From positions 4,208,001 to 4,272,000 of the forward strand of contig NZ_CP065425.1 of assembly GCF_016772275.1 (NCBI RefSeq): a stretch of 64,000 nucleotides of DNA. The letters are read 5' to 3'. Positions within the stretch are counted from its first letter, which is position 1. Every line of letters begins with the position of its first letter. Positions 39,727-49,115 of the stretch are shown here, piece by piece. Below the pieces are notes generated by a model, which ran no database searches, was not told the DNA's origin, and was given only the letters and a program-made list of their open reading frames with translations. The position numbers and the translations under genes are program-made. The DNA is from Heyndrickxia vini (GTDB lineage: Bacteria > Bacillota > Bacilli > Bacillales > Bacillaceae_C).

Positions 39727-40014
39727 CAAAGGGCGAAAACGTATAGCTGTTTAAGATAAAAGCAACAGCTATACATCTTTCATGGTCTGTTAGATTGATT
39801 GAATTATCAAAAGAAGTATATGTTGTTGCCGCAGACAGCACCAAATTTGGCAAAGATGTAACAATTGGTATTGCTCCCCTTGAAAAAATTGACCACATCA
39901 TTACAGATGGCAACATAAAAAAAGATTTTATAAATAAATTTAAAAAAACAACTACAAACTTAATTGTTTCGGAATAGGAGATAGACCTATCATTTAATGA
40001 TTTTTCGCCCTTTG
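39727..40014. repeat. Inverted-repeat-bounded segment around a DeoR relic
   Basis: CAAAGGGCGAAAA (39727-39739) and its exact complement (40002-40014) bound a 288-base segment. Just inside the left arm is a perfect 11-bp hairpin, GTATAGCTGTT/AACAGCTATAC (39741-39774). It resembles a small non-autonomous element, but no target duplication is apparent. Confidence 0.5.
39795..39977 (+). pseudogene. Fragment of a DeoR-family regulator (C-terminal sensor domain)
   Basis: 60 codons reading LSKEVYVVAADSTKFGKDV, then IAPLEKIDHIITD and ending TNLIVSE. This matches the last third of DeoR-type regulators (VYVVADSSKFG, then the VDRIITD motif). The DNA-binding part and most of the sensor domain are absent, and there is no ribosome site, so it is a remnant. 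Confidence 0.7.
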
Positions 40015-40059
40015 AAAAGAATTTCATTTCACCATAAAGGTGATTTTTCCATCTTAACA

Positions 40060-40090
40060 AAACAGCCCCTTTGGTGGGTGCTGTTATTTT
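40060..40090 (+). terminator. Terminator-like hairpin near the DeoR relic
   Basis: AACAGCCCC pairs with GGGTGCTGTT with one bulge, then ATTTTT. It is followed by copy 2 of the GATACGGTTCA repeat. Confidence 0.6.
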
Positions 40091-40101
40091 TAATCAAGAA
40101 C

Positions 40102-40122
40102 CTTACTTATGATACGGTTCAA
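40102..40122. repeat. Short dispersed repeat, copy 2
   Basis: CTTACTTATGATACGGTTCA, identical over 20 bases to copy 3 at 42771 and similar to copy 1 at 35684. Confidence 0.65.
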
Positions 40123-40145
40123 CACAATGTATCTTTGTGAGGTTT

Positions 40146-40180
40146 AAAAAGGTGCCCCAAAAGTAAGAATTTAGGGCACC
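40146..40180 (-). terminator. Terminator of the 128-aa gene
   Basis: GGTGCCC/GGGCACC arms; a T-run follows on the minus strand and a second on the plus strand, so it may act in both directions. Confidence 0.75.
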
Positions 40181-40189
40181 TACTATTTT

Positions 40190-40576
40190 TTATAACTTAT
40201 TATCTAAACTTGCAAACACTTTGTGAATTTCATTATATAGATGTTTCCAACTTTCGGATGTACTTGCAAGTTCACTTAAACTATTCATGTAAAGTTTAAT
40301 AATAAACCTTCCAAGCTTACTGCTAGGAGTGGTCTCCAGCGTATCCATGATCTGCTGCAATCTTTCATTCATAACTTTGACAGTTTCCACTTCAAATTCA
40401 TCATTAGAATAATCATATGTCGCATGTCCATACGCATCTTTAAGATCAAAAGGTGCAGTTAATATATATACAATGGAAGAAACAATTGGTTCAACAAATT
40501 GTGGCTCGCTTTCCATGATTTCCGGTGAAACTTGGTTTAACACAACCGTTTCTAAGTTGTTGATTACTTCTGACAT
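40190..40576 (-). CDS. Uncharacterised 128-aa acidic protein
   Basis: All-helical, acidic protein with no membrane segment or cysteine. Segments are VSPEIMESEPQFVEPIVSSI, TTPSSKLGRFIIKLYMN and SESWKHLYNEIHKVFASLD. It has no recognisable domain. The ribosome site upstream of ATG 40576 is GGGGTG. It is monocistronic with its own terminator. I cannot suggest a function. Confidence 0.65.
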   Translation of the reverse strand: MSEVINNLETVVLNQVSPEIMESEPQFVEPIVSSIVYILTAPFDLKDAYGHATYDYSNDEFEVETVKVMNERLQQIMDTLETTPSSKLGRFIIKLYMNSLSELASTSESWKHLYNEIHKVFASLDNKL

Positions 40577-40801
40577 TTAATTGCACCCCAGTTTTTTTGA
40601 ACTTTGTTTTCTAGGTTAAATAACCACTCATTGTAAAAAAATGCTTTAACATTCTTTAGTTTTCATCATGATTATATAAAAAACTACGCGACTTTTATAC
40701 TATTTTAAAAAAATAATTTCAGCTGGGGATGGTTCTGCAGTTTTAAGTTAGCATATAATTCAAGGTCAAATCAAAAAAAACACCCTTCCCTACAACTAAA
40801 A

Positions 40802-40832
40802 CAAAAACGGGAGCTTCCTCCAAAAATCTCCC
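40802..40832 (-). terminator. Terminator of the C45 acyltransferase / MerR transcript
   Basis: GGGAG/CTCCC stem on the minus strand followed by GTTTTTG, directly after the stop at 40839. Confidence 0.6.
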
Positions 40833-40838
40833 TCTTAT

Positions 40839-41864
40839 CTAGATTGTTATTGTCCCTTTTATATATTCAGGAAGAATCAATCCTCCATCAATATATTCTT
40901 TAAGAGAAAACACCATCGGTTTACTATTTTCGCCAACTCCAATGATTACGCTTAAATCCTCAGGCGAATATACAACGGTATGCAACGTACCAAAGTACTC
41001 TTTATAATGTTTAAAAAATAATGGGGAATTTCCATCATTAAAATGATGATAAGCAGACATAGGAGATAGACCCTCGGTTATTAGAGATTTTACATACTCC
41101 TTTCGTTTTATCGACTCATATACCTGTGTCCTGTTTTTATTCTTTAAAGTTTCTGATTCAAAATGGTTTGTGCAAATTAGAGGATTTGTAAAATTTTCTA
41201 CCTGCTGTTGTGGAGAAGCTTCTATGAGGACACTTTTTCCACTTTGGTCTGTGATGGAATAATTGTAGCAATAGCCATGGGGGATATTGGTGATAAAGGT
41301 TATTGCCTCTCCAATATTCGAGCACTGTTCGAGTAGCATTCTGACAATAGTAGTCGCAATAAATCCCTCTTCACTATGTTTATTATTTACAAAATGCAAC
41401 CCTACAACAAGGCCTCTTTCATTCATTCCATCAAGTCTCCCGATTACTTGCTGACTAAAGCCTACACTAGCATAGCCATCTATTGGATTCATAAATACAA
41501 TTCTTGCATCATACATTTCCGGACTAAAATCATAATTACGAACATAATAGCCATCATTTACTAATGTAGTACAACCCATTTCGGGAAACACTACATCATA
41601 TCCACTAAAAAGTTTAATAGTCGAATCTAATTCCATACCCAATCCCACAGCCATACCTTTTAGTTCTTGAAATAAATTCGGTGAAACATCCTTTATTAAT
41701 TCCTTCGCCTTTTGTGTATTAGAATTCTTTGTCAATTCATTCATTTGATCAAGATGGTTTGAGATTGGCAATGACATTAGTTCCTTCCCCAGTTCCAAGC
41801 CAATTTGATAATAGTCCCCTTTTAAATCTACTACTCTAACAATCAACTCTTCGTTTAGATCCAT
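40839..41864 (-). CDS. C45-family autoproteolytic acyltransferase/hydrolase
   Basis: 341 aa of the acyl-CoA:6-aminopenicillanic acid acyltransferase-like (peptidase C45) family, N-terminal-nucleophile hydrolases. The processing site is EMGCTTL, where Cys98 would become the N-terminal nucleophile after self-cleavage. Further family features are NYDFSPEM, GRLDGMNERGLVVGLHFVN and TNHF. It starts one base after a MerR-type regulator gene ends, so both form one operon. Bacterial members cleave or form amide bonds in varied small molecules; the substrate here is unknown. Confidence 0.8.
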   Translation of the reverse strand: MDLNEELIVRVVDLKGDYYQIGLELGKELMSLPISNHLDQMNELTKNSNTQKAKELIKDVSPNLFQELKGMAVGLGMELDSTIKLFSGYDVVFPEMGCTTLVNDGYYVRNYDFSPEMYDARIVFMNPIDGYASVGFSQQVIGRLDGMNERGLVVGLHFVNNKHSEEGFIATTIVRMLLEQCSNIGEAITFITNIPHGYCYNYSITDQSGKSVLIEASPQQQVENFTNPLICTNHFESETLKNKNRTQVYESIKRKEYVKSLITEGLSPMSAYHHFNDGNSPLFFKHYKEYFGTLHTVVYSPEDLSVIIGVGENSKPMVFSLKEYIDGGLILPEYIKGTITI

Positions 41865-41865
41865 T

Positions 41866-42645
41866 TTACATATCTCCCCTCTTACTCATTTGAGTGACTG
41901 GCATTATTAAATTGATATCCGTGAAATCATCTCCACGATACCATTCTAGTACGGAACCTGTTGGAATCCATTTATTATCGTTTGCATAGGTTATTAATTT
42001 TTGATAGCCTTTTTGAATTTCCGTTATCGGTTCATGGAAGGGTAAAGCAATACAAATACACGAAGCCATTTGTTCGATTATACCTATTTCAGTTAGTCTG
42101 CTTGTTTGAATGGCAGATGGTACACCAAAACCAATTTGTGCTTTGATCAAATCTTTTCCGGATAGATATTTTAAATAACAACTTTTAATCGGAATGTTTA
42201 ATTTCTCAAGTTCTTTACCTCTTTTAATAAAATATTCTCCAAACTTTCCGGTTTTAGATTCTGCTAAGAACCATACAATCGTTTCCGCAGTTTTTTCAAT
42301 TAGATAAAATTGATTATTGGCTGAATCGCTTTCTAAATATCGTAAACTTACATTCAAGATATCTAACCTTGCCTTTATCATTTGGATCCAACTATCCATC
42401 ATTTTCTGCCGAATTTTATCATCATCTTCCTTTAAATACATTTGAATATCCTTAATCGGTACATCAGCCAACCGCAAACTGGAGATCAACTTAATCTTTT
42501 CCACTTGATCATCCGAATAAACTCGATAGCCACTGGAGTTTCTTTCTACAGAATGTAGTAAATTTATTGACTCATAATATCTTAATGCACTTTTGGAGAC
42601 ACCCGTTCTTTCTGAGAAATCTTGTATTGTCATGAACTTACTCAA
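41866..42645 (-). CDS. MerR-family regulator with GyrI-like effector domain
   Basis: 259 aa. An N-terminal MerR winged helix (1-70, FSERTGVSKSALRYYESINLL) is followed by a helix and a C-terminal effector-binding domain of the BmrR/GyrI kind (about 105-255). Such regulators sense drugs or lipophilic cations. It sits one base upstream of the acyltransferase gene in the same operon, which suggests control of that enzyme. Confidence 0.85.
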   Translation of the reverse strand: MSKFMTIQDFSERTGVSKSALRYYESINLLHSVERNSSGYRVYSDDQVEKIKLISSLRLADVPIKDIQMYLKEDDDKIRQKMMDSWIQMIKARLDILNVSLRYLESDSANNQFYLIEKTAETIVWFLAESKTGKFGEYFIKRGKELEKLNIPIKSCYLKYLSGKDLIKAQIGFGVPSAIQTSRLTEIGIIEQMASCICIALPFHEPITEIQKGYQKLITYANDNKWIPTGSVLEWYRGDDFTDINLIMPVTQMSKRGDM

Positions 42646-42770
42646 CTATTACACCTCCTATACTCAATGTTACAGCTTAAAGCTACTTTAAGGTCAAGAG
42701 GAATTTCAAAAAAAAGCTTGCTACTCAGCAAGCCACTTCATTACCTTTTATGAGGTTAAAATTAACCTCA

Positions 42771-42792
42771 CTTACTTATGATACGGTTCACC
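42771..42792. repeat. Short dispersed repeat, copy 3
   Basis: CTTACTTATGATACGGTTCA again, at the left edge of the defence island. The 42646-43186 gap otherwise holds one terminator and no gene that I can see. Confidence 0.65.
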
Positions 42793-42809
42793 GTAGTTAT
42801 TTAAGAGGC

Positions 42810-42853
42810 AAAAATTAAGGCATTGGAATACATTTAATTTATCCAATGCCTTA
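42810..42853 (-). terminator. Terminator downstream of the orphan nuclease gene
   Basis: TAAGGCATTGGA/TCCAATGCCTTA perfect 12-bp arms, with AATTTTTG following on the minus strand. Confidence 0.75.
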
Positions 42854-43186
42854 TAAGTATTATATTGTCTACACCAATGATTTGATAGTAATAACTAATT
42901 ACTTCATGCAATTTCTAAGGTAAAAATCTGTAATCTCCTTAACAATTTGTGCTATAAGTGCAGTATATCATGGAATTAGGGAATCTGAGGTTAACAACAT
43001 TAACAGAAATTTACCGTTTTTCATGAGATAGCGTTACCAAAATGTTAGCAGTTTCAAGAAGATAGTCTGTTATCATTATTCACGTACCCCACATGTGGCG
43101 AGTAGACAGTGACAACAAAAATAAATTATTACGTGTCCCAAGGAATAGTGTTTGCTCAAAATAAAATATTGTCACCATATCGAACT

Positions 43187-44830
43187 TTAATTTGATTCTA
43201 CTAAATAGTACTTTTCCAAAATCTCTAAAAACCCTGTTTTATTTCTTAATGATTTCAAATTATTATGATTTTTCAATAAAACAAGCAATTTCTTTCTATC
43301 ATAATAACAATCAAAAAATGAAGGTTTAATTTTATCACTATTATTTAATTCTTTCAATTTTTGCATGCCTTCTTGGGAAAAATTAGCACTAGTAATATAA
43401 CAACCTTTTATTTTCGACTTATCATACTCGGAGTTTTTTTCGTAATATGCTTTGGCAATTGGATATGTCTTACCAAAAAACCAACGTATAGAATTTGGTG
43501 TACTGGTATCTCCTAAATTAATTATAGTGGAATTTTTTAATCCCTTTAATTCAATAATTACAATTTCATCTTCATTGTTATCGCGAACGATAACATCGAA
43601 CTCATAGGATTTTTTAGGATCATCAATACTTTTAATAATTTTTGAGTGTTCTATATGTGCTCCTTTAAATAAATTCGATAAAACAGTATACATTAATGTC
43701 TCAAACAAATCTCCCTTTAGATTTTGTAAATTCTCCGTTTGACCTGACTCCTCAATAACTGTTAGGGATTCTCCGATCTTTTCAATAACTGAACTACTAG
43801 TTTCTTCATCTATCATGAATGCTTCATCAATTATTCTTTTCATATCTCTGTACTTTTCAATAACCTGAACGATATTACTTCCCATTATTGACTTAAGTGA
43901 GAAGTTTAGAATATGCAAATTATTCATTTCCCTTTTAACGTTTTCATCTACATCAAGATAAAAAATAATCGGCATTACTTTACGAGCGCTTTCTTGTATT
44001 GTGCTATGTCTTATTGACTGAATACGCTCATAAAATGCTTCTAAATCGATTTTTTCATAAGTACGATAAATCAGAATTTCCATTACAACAATTGTATAAT
44101 CCTCATCTAATTTACCTGTATTTAAGGTAAAACCCGTGGTCTTAGAAATGGTTGTTGCATCAAAAGGAAAATCATTTCTAATAGCCCCTAAATTGGGATT
44201 ATCTTTTCTCCGATAAGATACCCTATCAGTTATAAATCCATGATTAACCAGCCATCTAATAATATCGTTTATAAACATGACATCCCGCTTCATGTTAGCA
44301 AGATGGGCTTTTATTTTTTGTCTTATGACAAAAGAATCTTCAACATCCATTTGATCTTCTAATAATACTAAAAAAGGAATTCCAGTCTCCTTATCTTCAA
44401 TCTTCTTAATGATCTTGTTATCATTTAATCGTTTTATTTCATCTTCTAACGAAATAACGCGATACTTTTCTTTATTAGTCATTGGCGTTGCTGTAATCTT
44501 GACTGCTTCATAATAAGAACAAATTCCACCTGTACGTGAAAGAAGCGTAAGCAATCTGAACAATGGCTTGCGATATTTTCGACTTATATCAAGCAATGCT
44601 CTTACATCAACATTTCTGTTTTGATTCATATAAAAATATTGTCTTTTTTCAAAGCTAAATGGCTCGCTAGATTTTATGATTTTTTCTTTAACCGCTCGGC
44701 TAATTAGTTGACGTGCATAATTATAAGTAACTTCAAACTCAGTTACTAATTTTTCAATTAAATCATGAGCAACTAATACATTAGATTGCTCCTTAAATAA
44801 ATCAGTTAGAAATTTATTATATTTATTCAT
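43187..44830 (-). CDS. Winged-helix protein with C-terminal PD-(D/E)XK nuclease-like domain
   Basis: 547 aa, not recognised as a named family. The N-terminal region (1-65) looks like a winged helix (EFEVTYNYARQLISRAVKE). The C-terminal region carries a Mrr-like nuclease signature in order: GDLFE (Glu377), YEFDVIV (Asp412) and IIELKG (Glu427-x-Lys429). The middle is helical without motifs. It is followed by a terminator and lies 173 bases downstream of the ABC-3C operon on the same strand. It could be a stand-alone restriction-type defence gene or an accessory effector. The catalytic triad supports nuclease activity; the rest is inference. Confidence 0.7.
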   Translation of the reverse strand: MNKYNKFLTDLFKEQSNVLVAHDLIEKLVTEFEVTYNYARQLISRAVKEKIIKSSEPFSFEKRQYFYMNQNRNVDVRALLDISRKYRKPLFRLLTLLSRTGGICSYYEAVKITATPMTNKEKYRVISLEDEIKRLNDNKIIKKIEDKETGIPFLVLLEDQMDVEDSFVIRQKIKAHLANMKRDVMFINDIIRWLVNHGFITDRVSYRRKDNPNLGAIRNDFPFDATTISKTTGFTLNTGKLDEDYTIVVMEILIYRTYEKIDLEAFYERIQSIRHSTIQESARKVMPIIFYLDVDENVKREMNNLHILNFSLKSIMGSNIVQVIEKYRDMKRIIDEAFMIDEETSSSVIEKIGESLTVIEESGQTENLQNLKGDLFETLMYTVLSNLFKGAHIEHSKIIKSIDDPKKSYEFDVIVRDNNEDEIVIIELKGLKNSTIINLGDTSTPNSIRWFFGKTYPIAKAYYEKNSEYDKSKIKGCYITSANFSQEGMQKLKELNNSDKIKPSFFDCYYDRKKLLVLLKNHNNLKSLRNKTGFLEILEKYYLVESN

Positions 44831-45003
44831 GTAACACAGCCCTTATATAAATTTTATCTTCTTTTAAAAAAAGGGACTAAAGATTTTTTTAAAAAAAGGT
44901 TGATAATAAAGGTTTTTGGGAATCAAATTAAGGTAATAACATGTAACTTAGCTAATGTTTCTCAAAGATATAATGCTAGCATACTGGATGATTTTCATAC
45001 CTT

Positions 45004-46878
45004 TTATAAAAGTTCGTCTGGAATAAGAGCATTACCATCCCTAAATTCTTGATCGACTAAGATAACATTATTTAAATTGGCAGACTTCCATATTGACTCT
45101 GGAATGTGTTCAAATACTATCATCTGAAACGTTTGGCCATATACTTCATTAATATGAGTTATAAAGTTGTTAAGGACGGTAAAAGCAATCGTTATTTTGG
45201 TTCTATCATCTTGTGGTATCTGTGACCATTTTTTTGTGTTTTTCTTGTTTCCTTCCTCACCGTAATATGGTCTACTAGGCTGATCCAAGATTAGAAGACT
45301 TGGAACATAAGGAGCACCTTGTTTTATTATCAACTCATGTATTCCAAGCATAAAACAAAGATGCATAAACATATGATTTGAACTACTTCCTACAACAGAA
45401 GGGACAAGTGCAGTAGGTTTTTTCAACTGTAAAACCTTGGTTTTATAATCAAATACAGATTGATAATCCTTGTAGATTCCAAGTGCATTAGAAGATTTGT
45501 CTAGATATCTTTGAACAAGTTCTTCTAGCAACCTGATAACTAAACTTCTATCAATAATTTCTGTCTCAAGTTTTGATTTAAGTTGTTCAAGTTCATCTTT
45601 CTTTTTTTCTAGATCCTCTTCATTGAAAATCTCTTGATCTCCATGTTTAAATAACCTTAATTTAGATTTTATTTCCCCAATGAATACGAATTTTTCAATT
45701 TCTGTGTTAAAAGATTTTTTATTTTGCGGAACTTTATCTATATCTTTTTGAATTTCATCAAGTTGCTTTGTTAGTTTTTTAAGATCATCATCTAAATTTA
45801 TGTCAAATGGCCTTTTGTTACTTATATCCTTTTTAATCTTATTCATTTCAGTTTCAAGAAAATCAAGCAATTCAGTAAGAATAGGATGTTGTATAAGATG
45901 TCCGTAATTTTCTCTTAGATGATCTACTGGTTTGAGACTTTCAAATGTCTCCGACTGAAGTTTTTTGAATCCACTATACTCATTTTTAAATTTATTATAA
46001 CTTCTAATTTTATGCTTGATTTCATTCTTCTTTTTTTGTAATCTTTCAAGCTCCTTCATATTTTCGGATGTATTTAAAAATTGAACATTTTCAACTACAT
46101 GCTGTAAGTTACCTATATCCTCATTTAAGCTATTTGTTTCAAGTGAAATTAAATCGTATTCTTTTGCCTGTTTAACTATTGATCTTAGCTCACTATCAAA
46201 TACACTATTTTCTTTTAAGATAGCATTTTTTCGTCGCTCCAATTTCAAAATGTCTTTTTCTAATGTATTAATCTTGTCCTTTATTATTATGTTATTAACG
46301 GTATCAATTCCAATAGCTAGGTCAAATATTCTATGAAGGGCTTCTTTGTATTTTTCATCATTTTGTTTATCGAAAAAAACTTCACTATGGTCAATAGTAT
46401 CTCCAGATTGTGTATTGAATAAAAAGAAATATCGTAGCGATATTTTACTTCCAGCCTTTAATTTTTTCCCACTGTATGGAATAGTTACATTGCTATCAAT
46501 CGAAAACTCCCTTTCAATTACAGCTTTTAATTCATCTTCGGTAATGTTTGGAGTAGGCTCATTTGGAACATCACCGATTGGGGAGAAATAGTATGATGAA
46601 CTTACTTTTCGATTTTCACTTAACGCCCCTCTAGCAATTACATATTGCTTATCGTTTATCTCAAATTTAAGACCGTACCAATTGATATTCTCATTAATTT
46701 TTTCATCAGGTATTTTTGTTTTACTGGCAAAGAAACAATAATCTACAATATCAATAATTACGGACTTGCCTGTACCACTTTCACCTGTAATTACATTTAT
46801 TTTGTTCTCAAAAAAGGGGATTGAACGTATCTTTTTATTTTTGAGCCACAAATTTATTTCATTAATTACGAATCTCAT
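45004..46878 (-). CDS. ABC-3C system SMC/RecN-like ATPase (DUF3732 type)
   Basis: 624 aa. Walker A TGESGTGKSV (31-40) and Walker B LLILDQPSRP (about 528-537) are separated by long coiled coils (about 200-480) with a central PF-rich turn, the SMC/RecN/Rad50 layout. The C-terminal DQPSRPYYGEE segment is typical of DUF3732 ATPases in ABC-three-component systems. It overlaps the middle component by four bases (ATGA). It is predicted to sense or clamp foreign nucleic acid and license the nuclease component. Confidence 0.85.
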   Translation of the reverse strand: MRFVINEINLWLKNKKIRSIPFFENKINVITGESGTGKSVIIDIVDYCFFASKTKIPDEKINENINWYGLKFEINDKQYVIARGALSENRKVSSSYYFSPIGDVPNEPTPNITEDELKAVIEREFSIDSNVTIPYSGKKLKAGSKISLRYFFLFNTQSGDTIDHSEVFFDKQNDEKYKEALHRIFDLAIGIDTVNNIIIKDKINTLEKDILKLERRKNAILKENSVFDSELRSIVKQAKEYDLISLETNSLNEDIGNLQHVVENVQFLNTSENMKELERLQKKKNEIKHKIRSYNKFKNEYSGFKKLQSETFESLKPVDHLRENYGHLIQHPILTELLDFLETEMNKIKKDISNKRPFDINLDDDLKKLTKQLDEIQKDIDKVPQNKKSFNTEIEKFVFIGEIKSKLRLFKHGDQEIFNEEDLEKKKDELEQLKSKLETEIIDRSLVIRLLEELVQRYLDKSSNALGIYKDYQSVFDYKTKVLQLKKPTALVPSVVGSSSNHMFMHLCFMLGIHELIIKQGAPYVPSLLILDQPSRPYYGEEGNKKNTKKWSQIPQDDRTKITIAFTVLNNFITHINEVYGQTFQMIVFEHIPESIWKSANLNNVILVDQEFRDGNALIPDELL

Positions 46879-47339
46879 AATTTCACCTTCAATTGTAGGT
46901 ATAGGTTCTTATCATTGTCATTAAGAATTTCTGATAATTTTTTCCCAGCTATTGAAATATTGAACGCTCTTAGTCCATACGCCTCTTTGTTTATTGCAAG
47001 TTTTTTTTCTGGGTTAATAGAAATTTCAGAATTCTCTATTCTTATAAGTTCTATCTCTTTAAGTAATATTATTGAATTCACTGACAAAGTCAGAAGTGAA
47101 TAGTAACGGTCGTTATAATTTGAAAAGAAATCGGGCTTTTTAATTATAAATTCCTCAAGACTACGCAAGGTAGTGTTGTTGTTTTTCAAGAAATCGAGTG
47201 TGCCTTGATGCGAAATAAAAGGGAATATAAGCATTGATTTAGCGACGCTTATGGTTTGTAAATGAAAAAGTACTGAATAAATAGCTATTGCACCAATCAT
47301 TTCATTATTATATAGATTTTTTGGGGTCATCATGCTCAT
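46875..47339 (-). CDS. ABC-3C system middle component
   Basis: 154 aa, small mostly helical protein between the nuclease-like component and the ATPase. ATG 47339 is chosen because GGGAGG lies six bases upstream; it overlaps the upstream gene by 32 bases. It has no catalytic motif. Middle components of ABC-3C systems are short winged-helix-like adaptor proteins with this position. The call rests mainly on operon order. Confidence 0.7.
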   Translation of the reverse strand: MSMMTPKNLYNNEMIGAIAIYSVLFHLQTISVAKSMLIFPFISHQGTLDFLKNNNTTLRSLEEFIIKKPDFFSNYNDRYYSLLTLSVNSIILLKEIELIRIENSEISINPEKKLAINKEAYGLRAFNISIAGKKLSEILNDNDKNLYLQLKVKL

Positions 47340-48570
47340 ACTTTTCCTCCCAGTCAATTCGCCACCCAATTAAGGGCTCATTGGACAACAAATAAAATTG
47401 ACCATTACTCAATTCAGTATCAAGCGCTGTCTCATCAAAGACAAGTTCATTTTTTCTAACAGCGTCTAAGCATTTCAGAGCAGCTAATACGATATCCTTT
47501 TCTGAGGGCGCTGTTCCAAACATTTTTAAATCCACATTAATTTCCCGATGAACTTCGTCATGACAATTTCTCCACCTTGCGATACAGTCATTGTTGAATT
47601 CATCGATTTGTTCCTGCACTATAAGTCCTCTATTAAGCCATTCCTTCAAATGGTTATTGATCTGTAACATAGAACTTGCAAGCCTAAGCATTTCCGAAGT
47701 TGCAGTCTTATCTAATGCTAAAATGTCAATAAGTTGTTTAATAAATACTTGTTGTTCTATAGGCTTATCAAAGTGAATGGGGTTTTTATTTATGGGTAAC
47801 TTTTCATTTCTACCTTTATCAAAGTATAAATGATAATCATGGTAAAACTCTTCAAAGCTAATTACATTTTTAACTTTCGATTTAGTATTGATGTAGTTAC
47901 GTTGTCTTAAATTACTGTCCACAGCATTAAATACATCCTCAATTTTTGATTCTTTTACCTGTTTCCCTTTGATTCTGCTTTTTATTTTTAAAATCAAATC
48001 GTCTTGATCTAGTTCAAATTCAAGTTTAGTAAGAAACTTAGTAAGCCACTTTTGTGTTTGTTTTTTAAGCGATTCAACATACTTCTTAATATCCTCATCA
48101 GCGGTGGTTGATTGTAAATCCTCTAAGTATCCCTTTACTTCCAAAATATTAATTGACTTCTGTTTAAAGCATTTAATTTTTTGAAGGAATTTGTTACTCT
48201 CATTACTAGCCTTGTTTGAAACGAGTATGAAAGAAGTTTGCTCTATAAAAGCAAGTTGCTCATCACTTTTTGACCTCCCACCTAACGGATCATTTATTAT
48301 ATTGACCCAATTAGAAAGTGTTTTCCACAAGTCACTGTCCCGTTCAGTTAGATTAACAGCTTTTCCTGAAGCATTAGTTTGTATTGAATGTTTCAATTGC
48401 AGTAAGACTTGCGAACCATCATTCAAATCGATATGTACATCGTCTTTAACTTCAATACCTATTTTCTGGCCTTCTTCCAGACCTAGTAATAGATAAAGAA
48501 AATAATAATATTGATAATCAAAGCCTATTGATTTATCTTCTGCATTTGTTTTATCCTGAAAACTTTTCAA
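47308..48570 (-). CDS. ABC-3C system component with N-terminal nuclease-like domain
   Basis: 420 aa from TTG 48570, preceded by GAGGTGG at good spacing; a longer frame begins at 48612. The N-terminus (FDYQYYYFLYLLLGLEEGQ, then GIEVKDDVHI and VLLQLKHS) is the DUF4297/Cap4-like restriction fold with an acidic pair and QxK. The rest is helical and ends with the ABC-3C C-terminal domain (NEPLIGWRIDWEEKY). In ABC-3C systems this is the effector whose activity depends on the ATPase. It is the first gene of the operon. Confidence 0.8.
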   Translation of the reverse strand: MKSFQDKTNAEDKSIGFDYQYYYFLYLLLGLEEGQKIGIEVKDDVHIDLNDGSQVLLQLKHSIQTNASGKAVNLTERDSDLWKTLSNWVNIINDPLGGRSKSDEQLAFIEQTSFILVSNKASNESNKFLQKIKCFKQKSINILEVKGYLEDLQSTTADEDIKKYVESLKKQTQKWLTKFLTKLEFELDQDDLILKIKSRIKGKQVKESKIEDVFNAVDSNLRQRNYINTKSKVKNVISFEEFYHDYHLYFDKGRNEKLPINKNPIHFDKPIEQQVFIKQLIDILALDKTATSEMLRLASSMLQINNHLKEWLNRGLIVQEQIDEFNNDCIARWRNCHDEVHREINVDLKMFGTAPSEKDIVLAALKCLDAVRKNELVFDETALDTELSNGQFYLLSNEPLIGWRIDWEEKYEHDDPKKSI

Positions 48571-48612
48571 TAATACCACCTCTATCAATGCCTTTTTGAT
48601 AAGATTCGACAA

Positions 48613-49115
48613 ATTCCTTTAATTTCCTTTCTATTTTAAAACATAAAAGCTGAAAACTTCTTGGCAGACTTGTGCGTACAAAAGAATTTGAAGTAAGTAT
48701 CATGCAGCTTTGAAGAGGGTAAGCCTTGATTCAAAATGAGTACTCTGACCATTCGGCATTGGGGGGTATCTTCAGAAGCCCGTATTTGCATTTTCTGGCT
48801 ATTTCTTAAATTACTATCAAAGTTTTCTCCAGACTCATCTGGATTTTCTACAAATATCGCTTTAAACCTATTTATATTTGTAAGAGTCCAAATAGGCTCT
48901 CCCAAGGGGACGGGTCTAGCGGTTCATTTTTATGATAAAAACTATTTAGACCGTACCCTAGTTAATCCATTTGTGTTCTTTTTTTACGACTTTTAAACTA
49001 ACAAGTTGTACTACTTTCATAATATACTAGATACTCCTATAAATCCATAAATTGTTAATTATCAGACGTGATTTATGATACTATTATCTTAAAAAGAGAT
49101 AATGGGGCTACAAAC
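48613..49115. other. Intergenic promoter region between divergent defence operons
   Basis: It separates ABC-3C (minus) from the DUF2075 gene (plus). An imperfect inverted repeat, AGGGGACGGGTCTA at about 48906 and TAGACCGTACCCTA at about 48948, encloses about 30 bases. Overlapping short frames on both strands (48636-48905, 48736-48996) lack ribosome sites and family likeness and are not called. Confidence 0.4.

Noticed and set aside
48906-48962. Imperfect inverted repeat as a recombinase site
   Set aside because: Arms have mismatches, no second copy was seen and it sits in a promoter region; too weak to call.
48636-48996. Overlapping minus (89 aa) and plus (86 aa) open frames between the ABC-3C and DUF2075 genes
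   Set aside because: They oppose each other over the same bases, have no ribosome site, mixed codon use and no family likeness; the region is better read as a divergent promoter.
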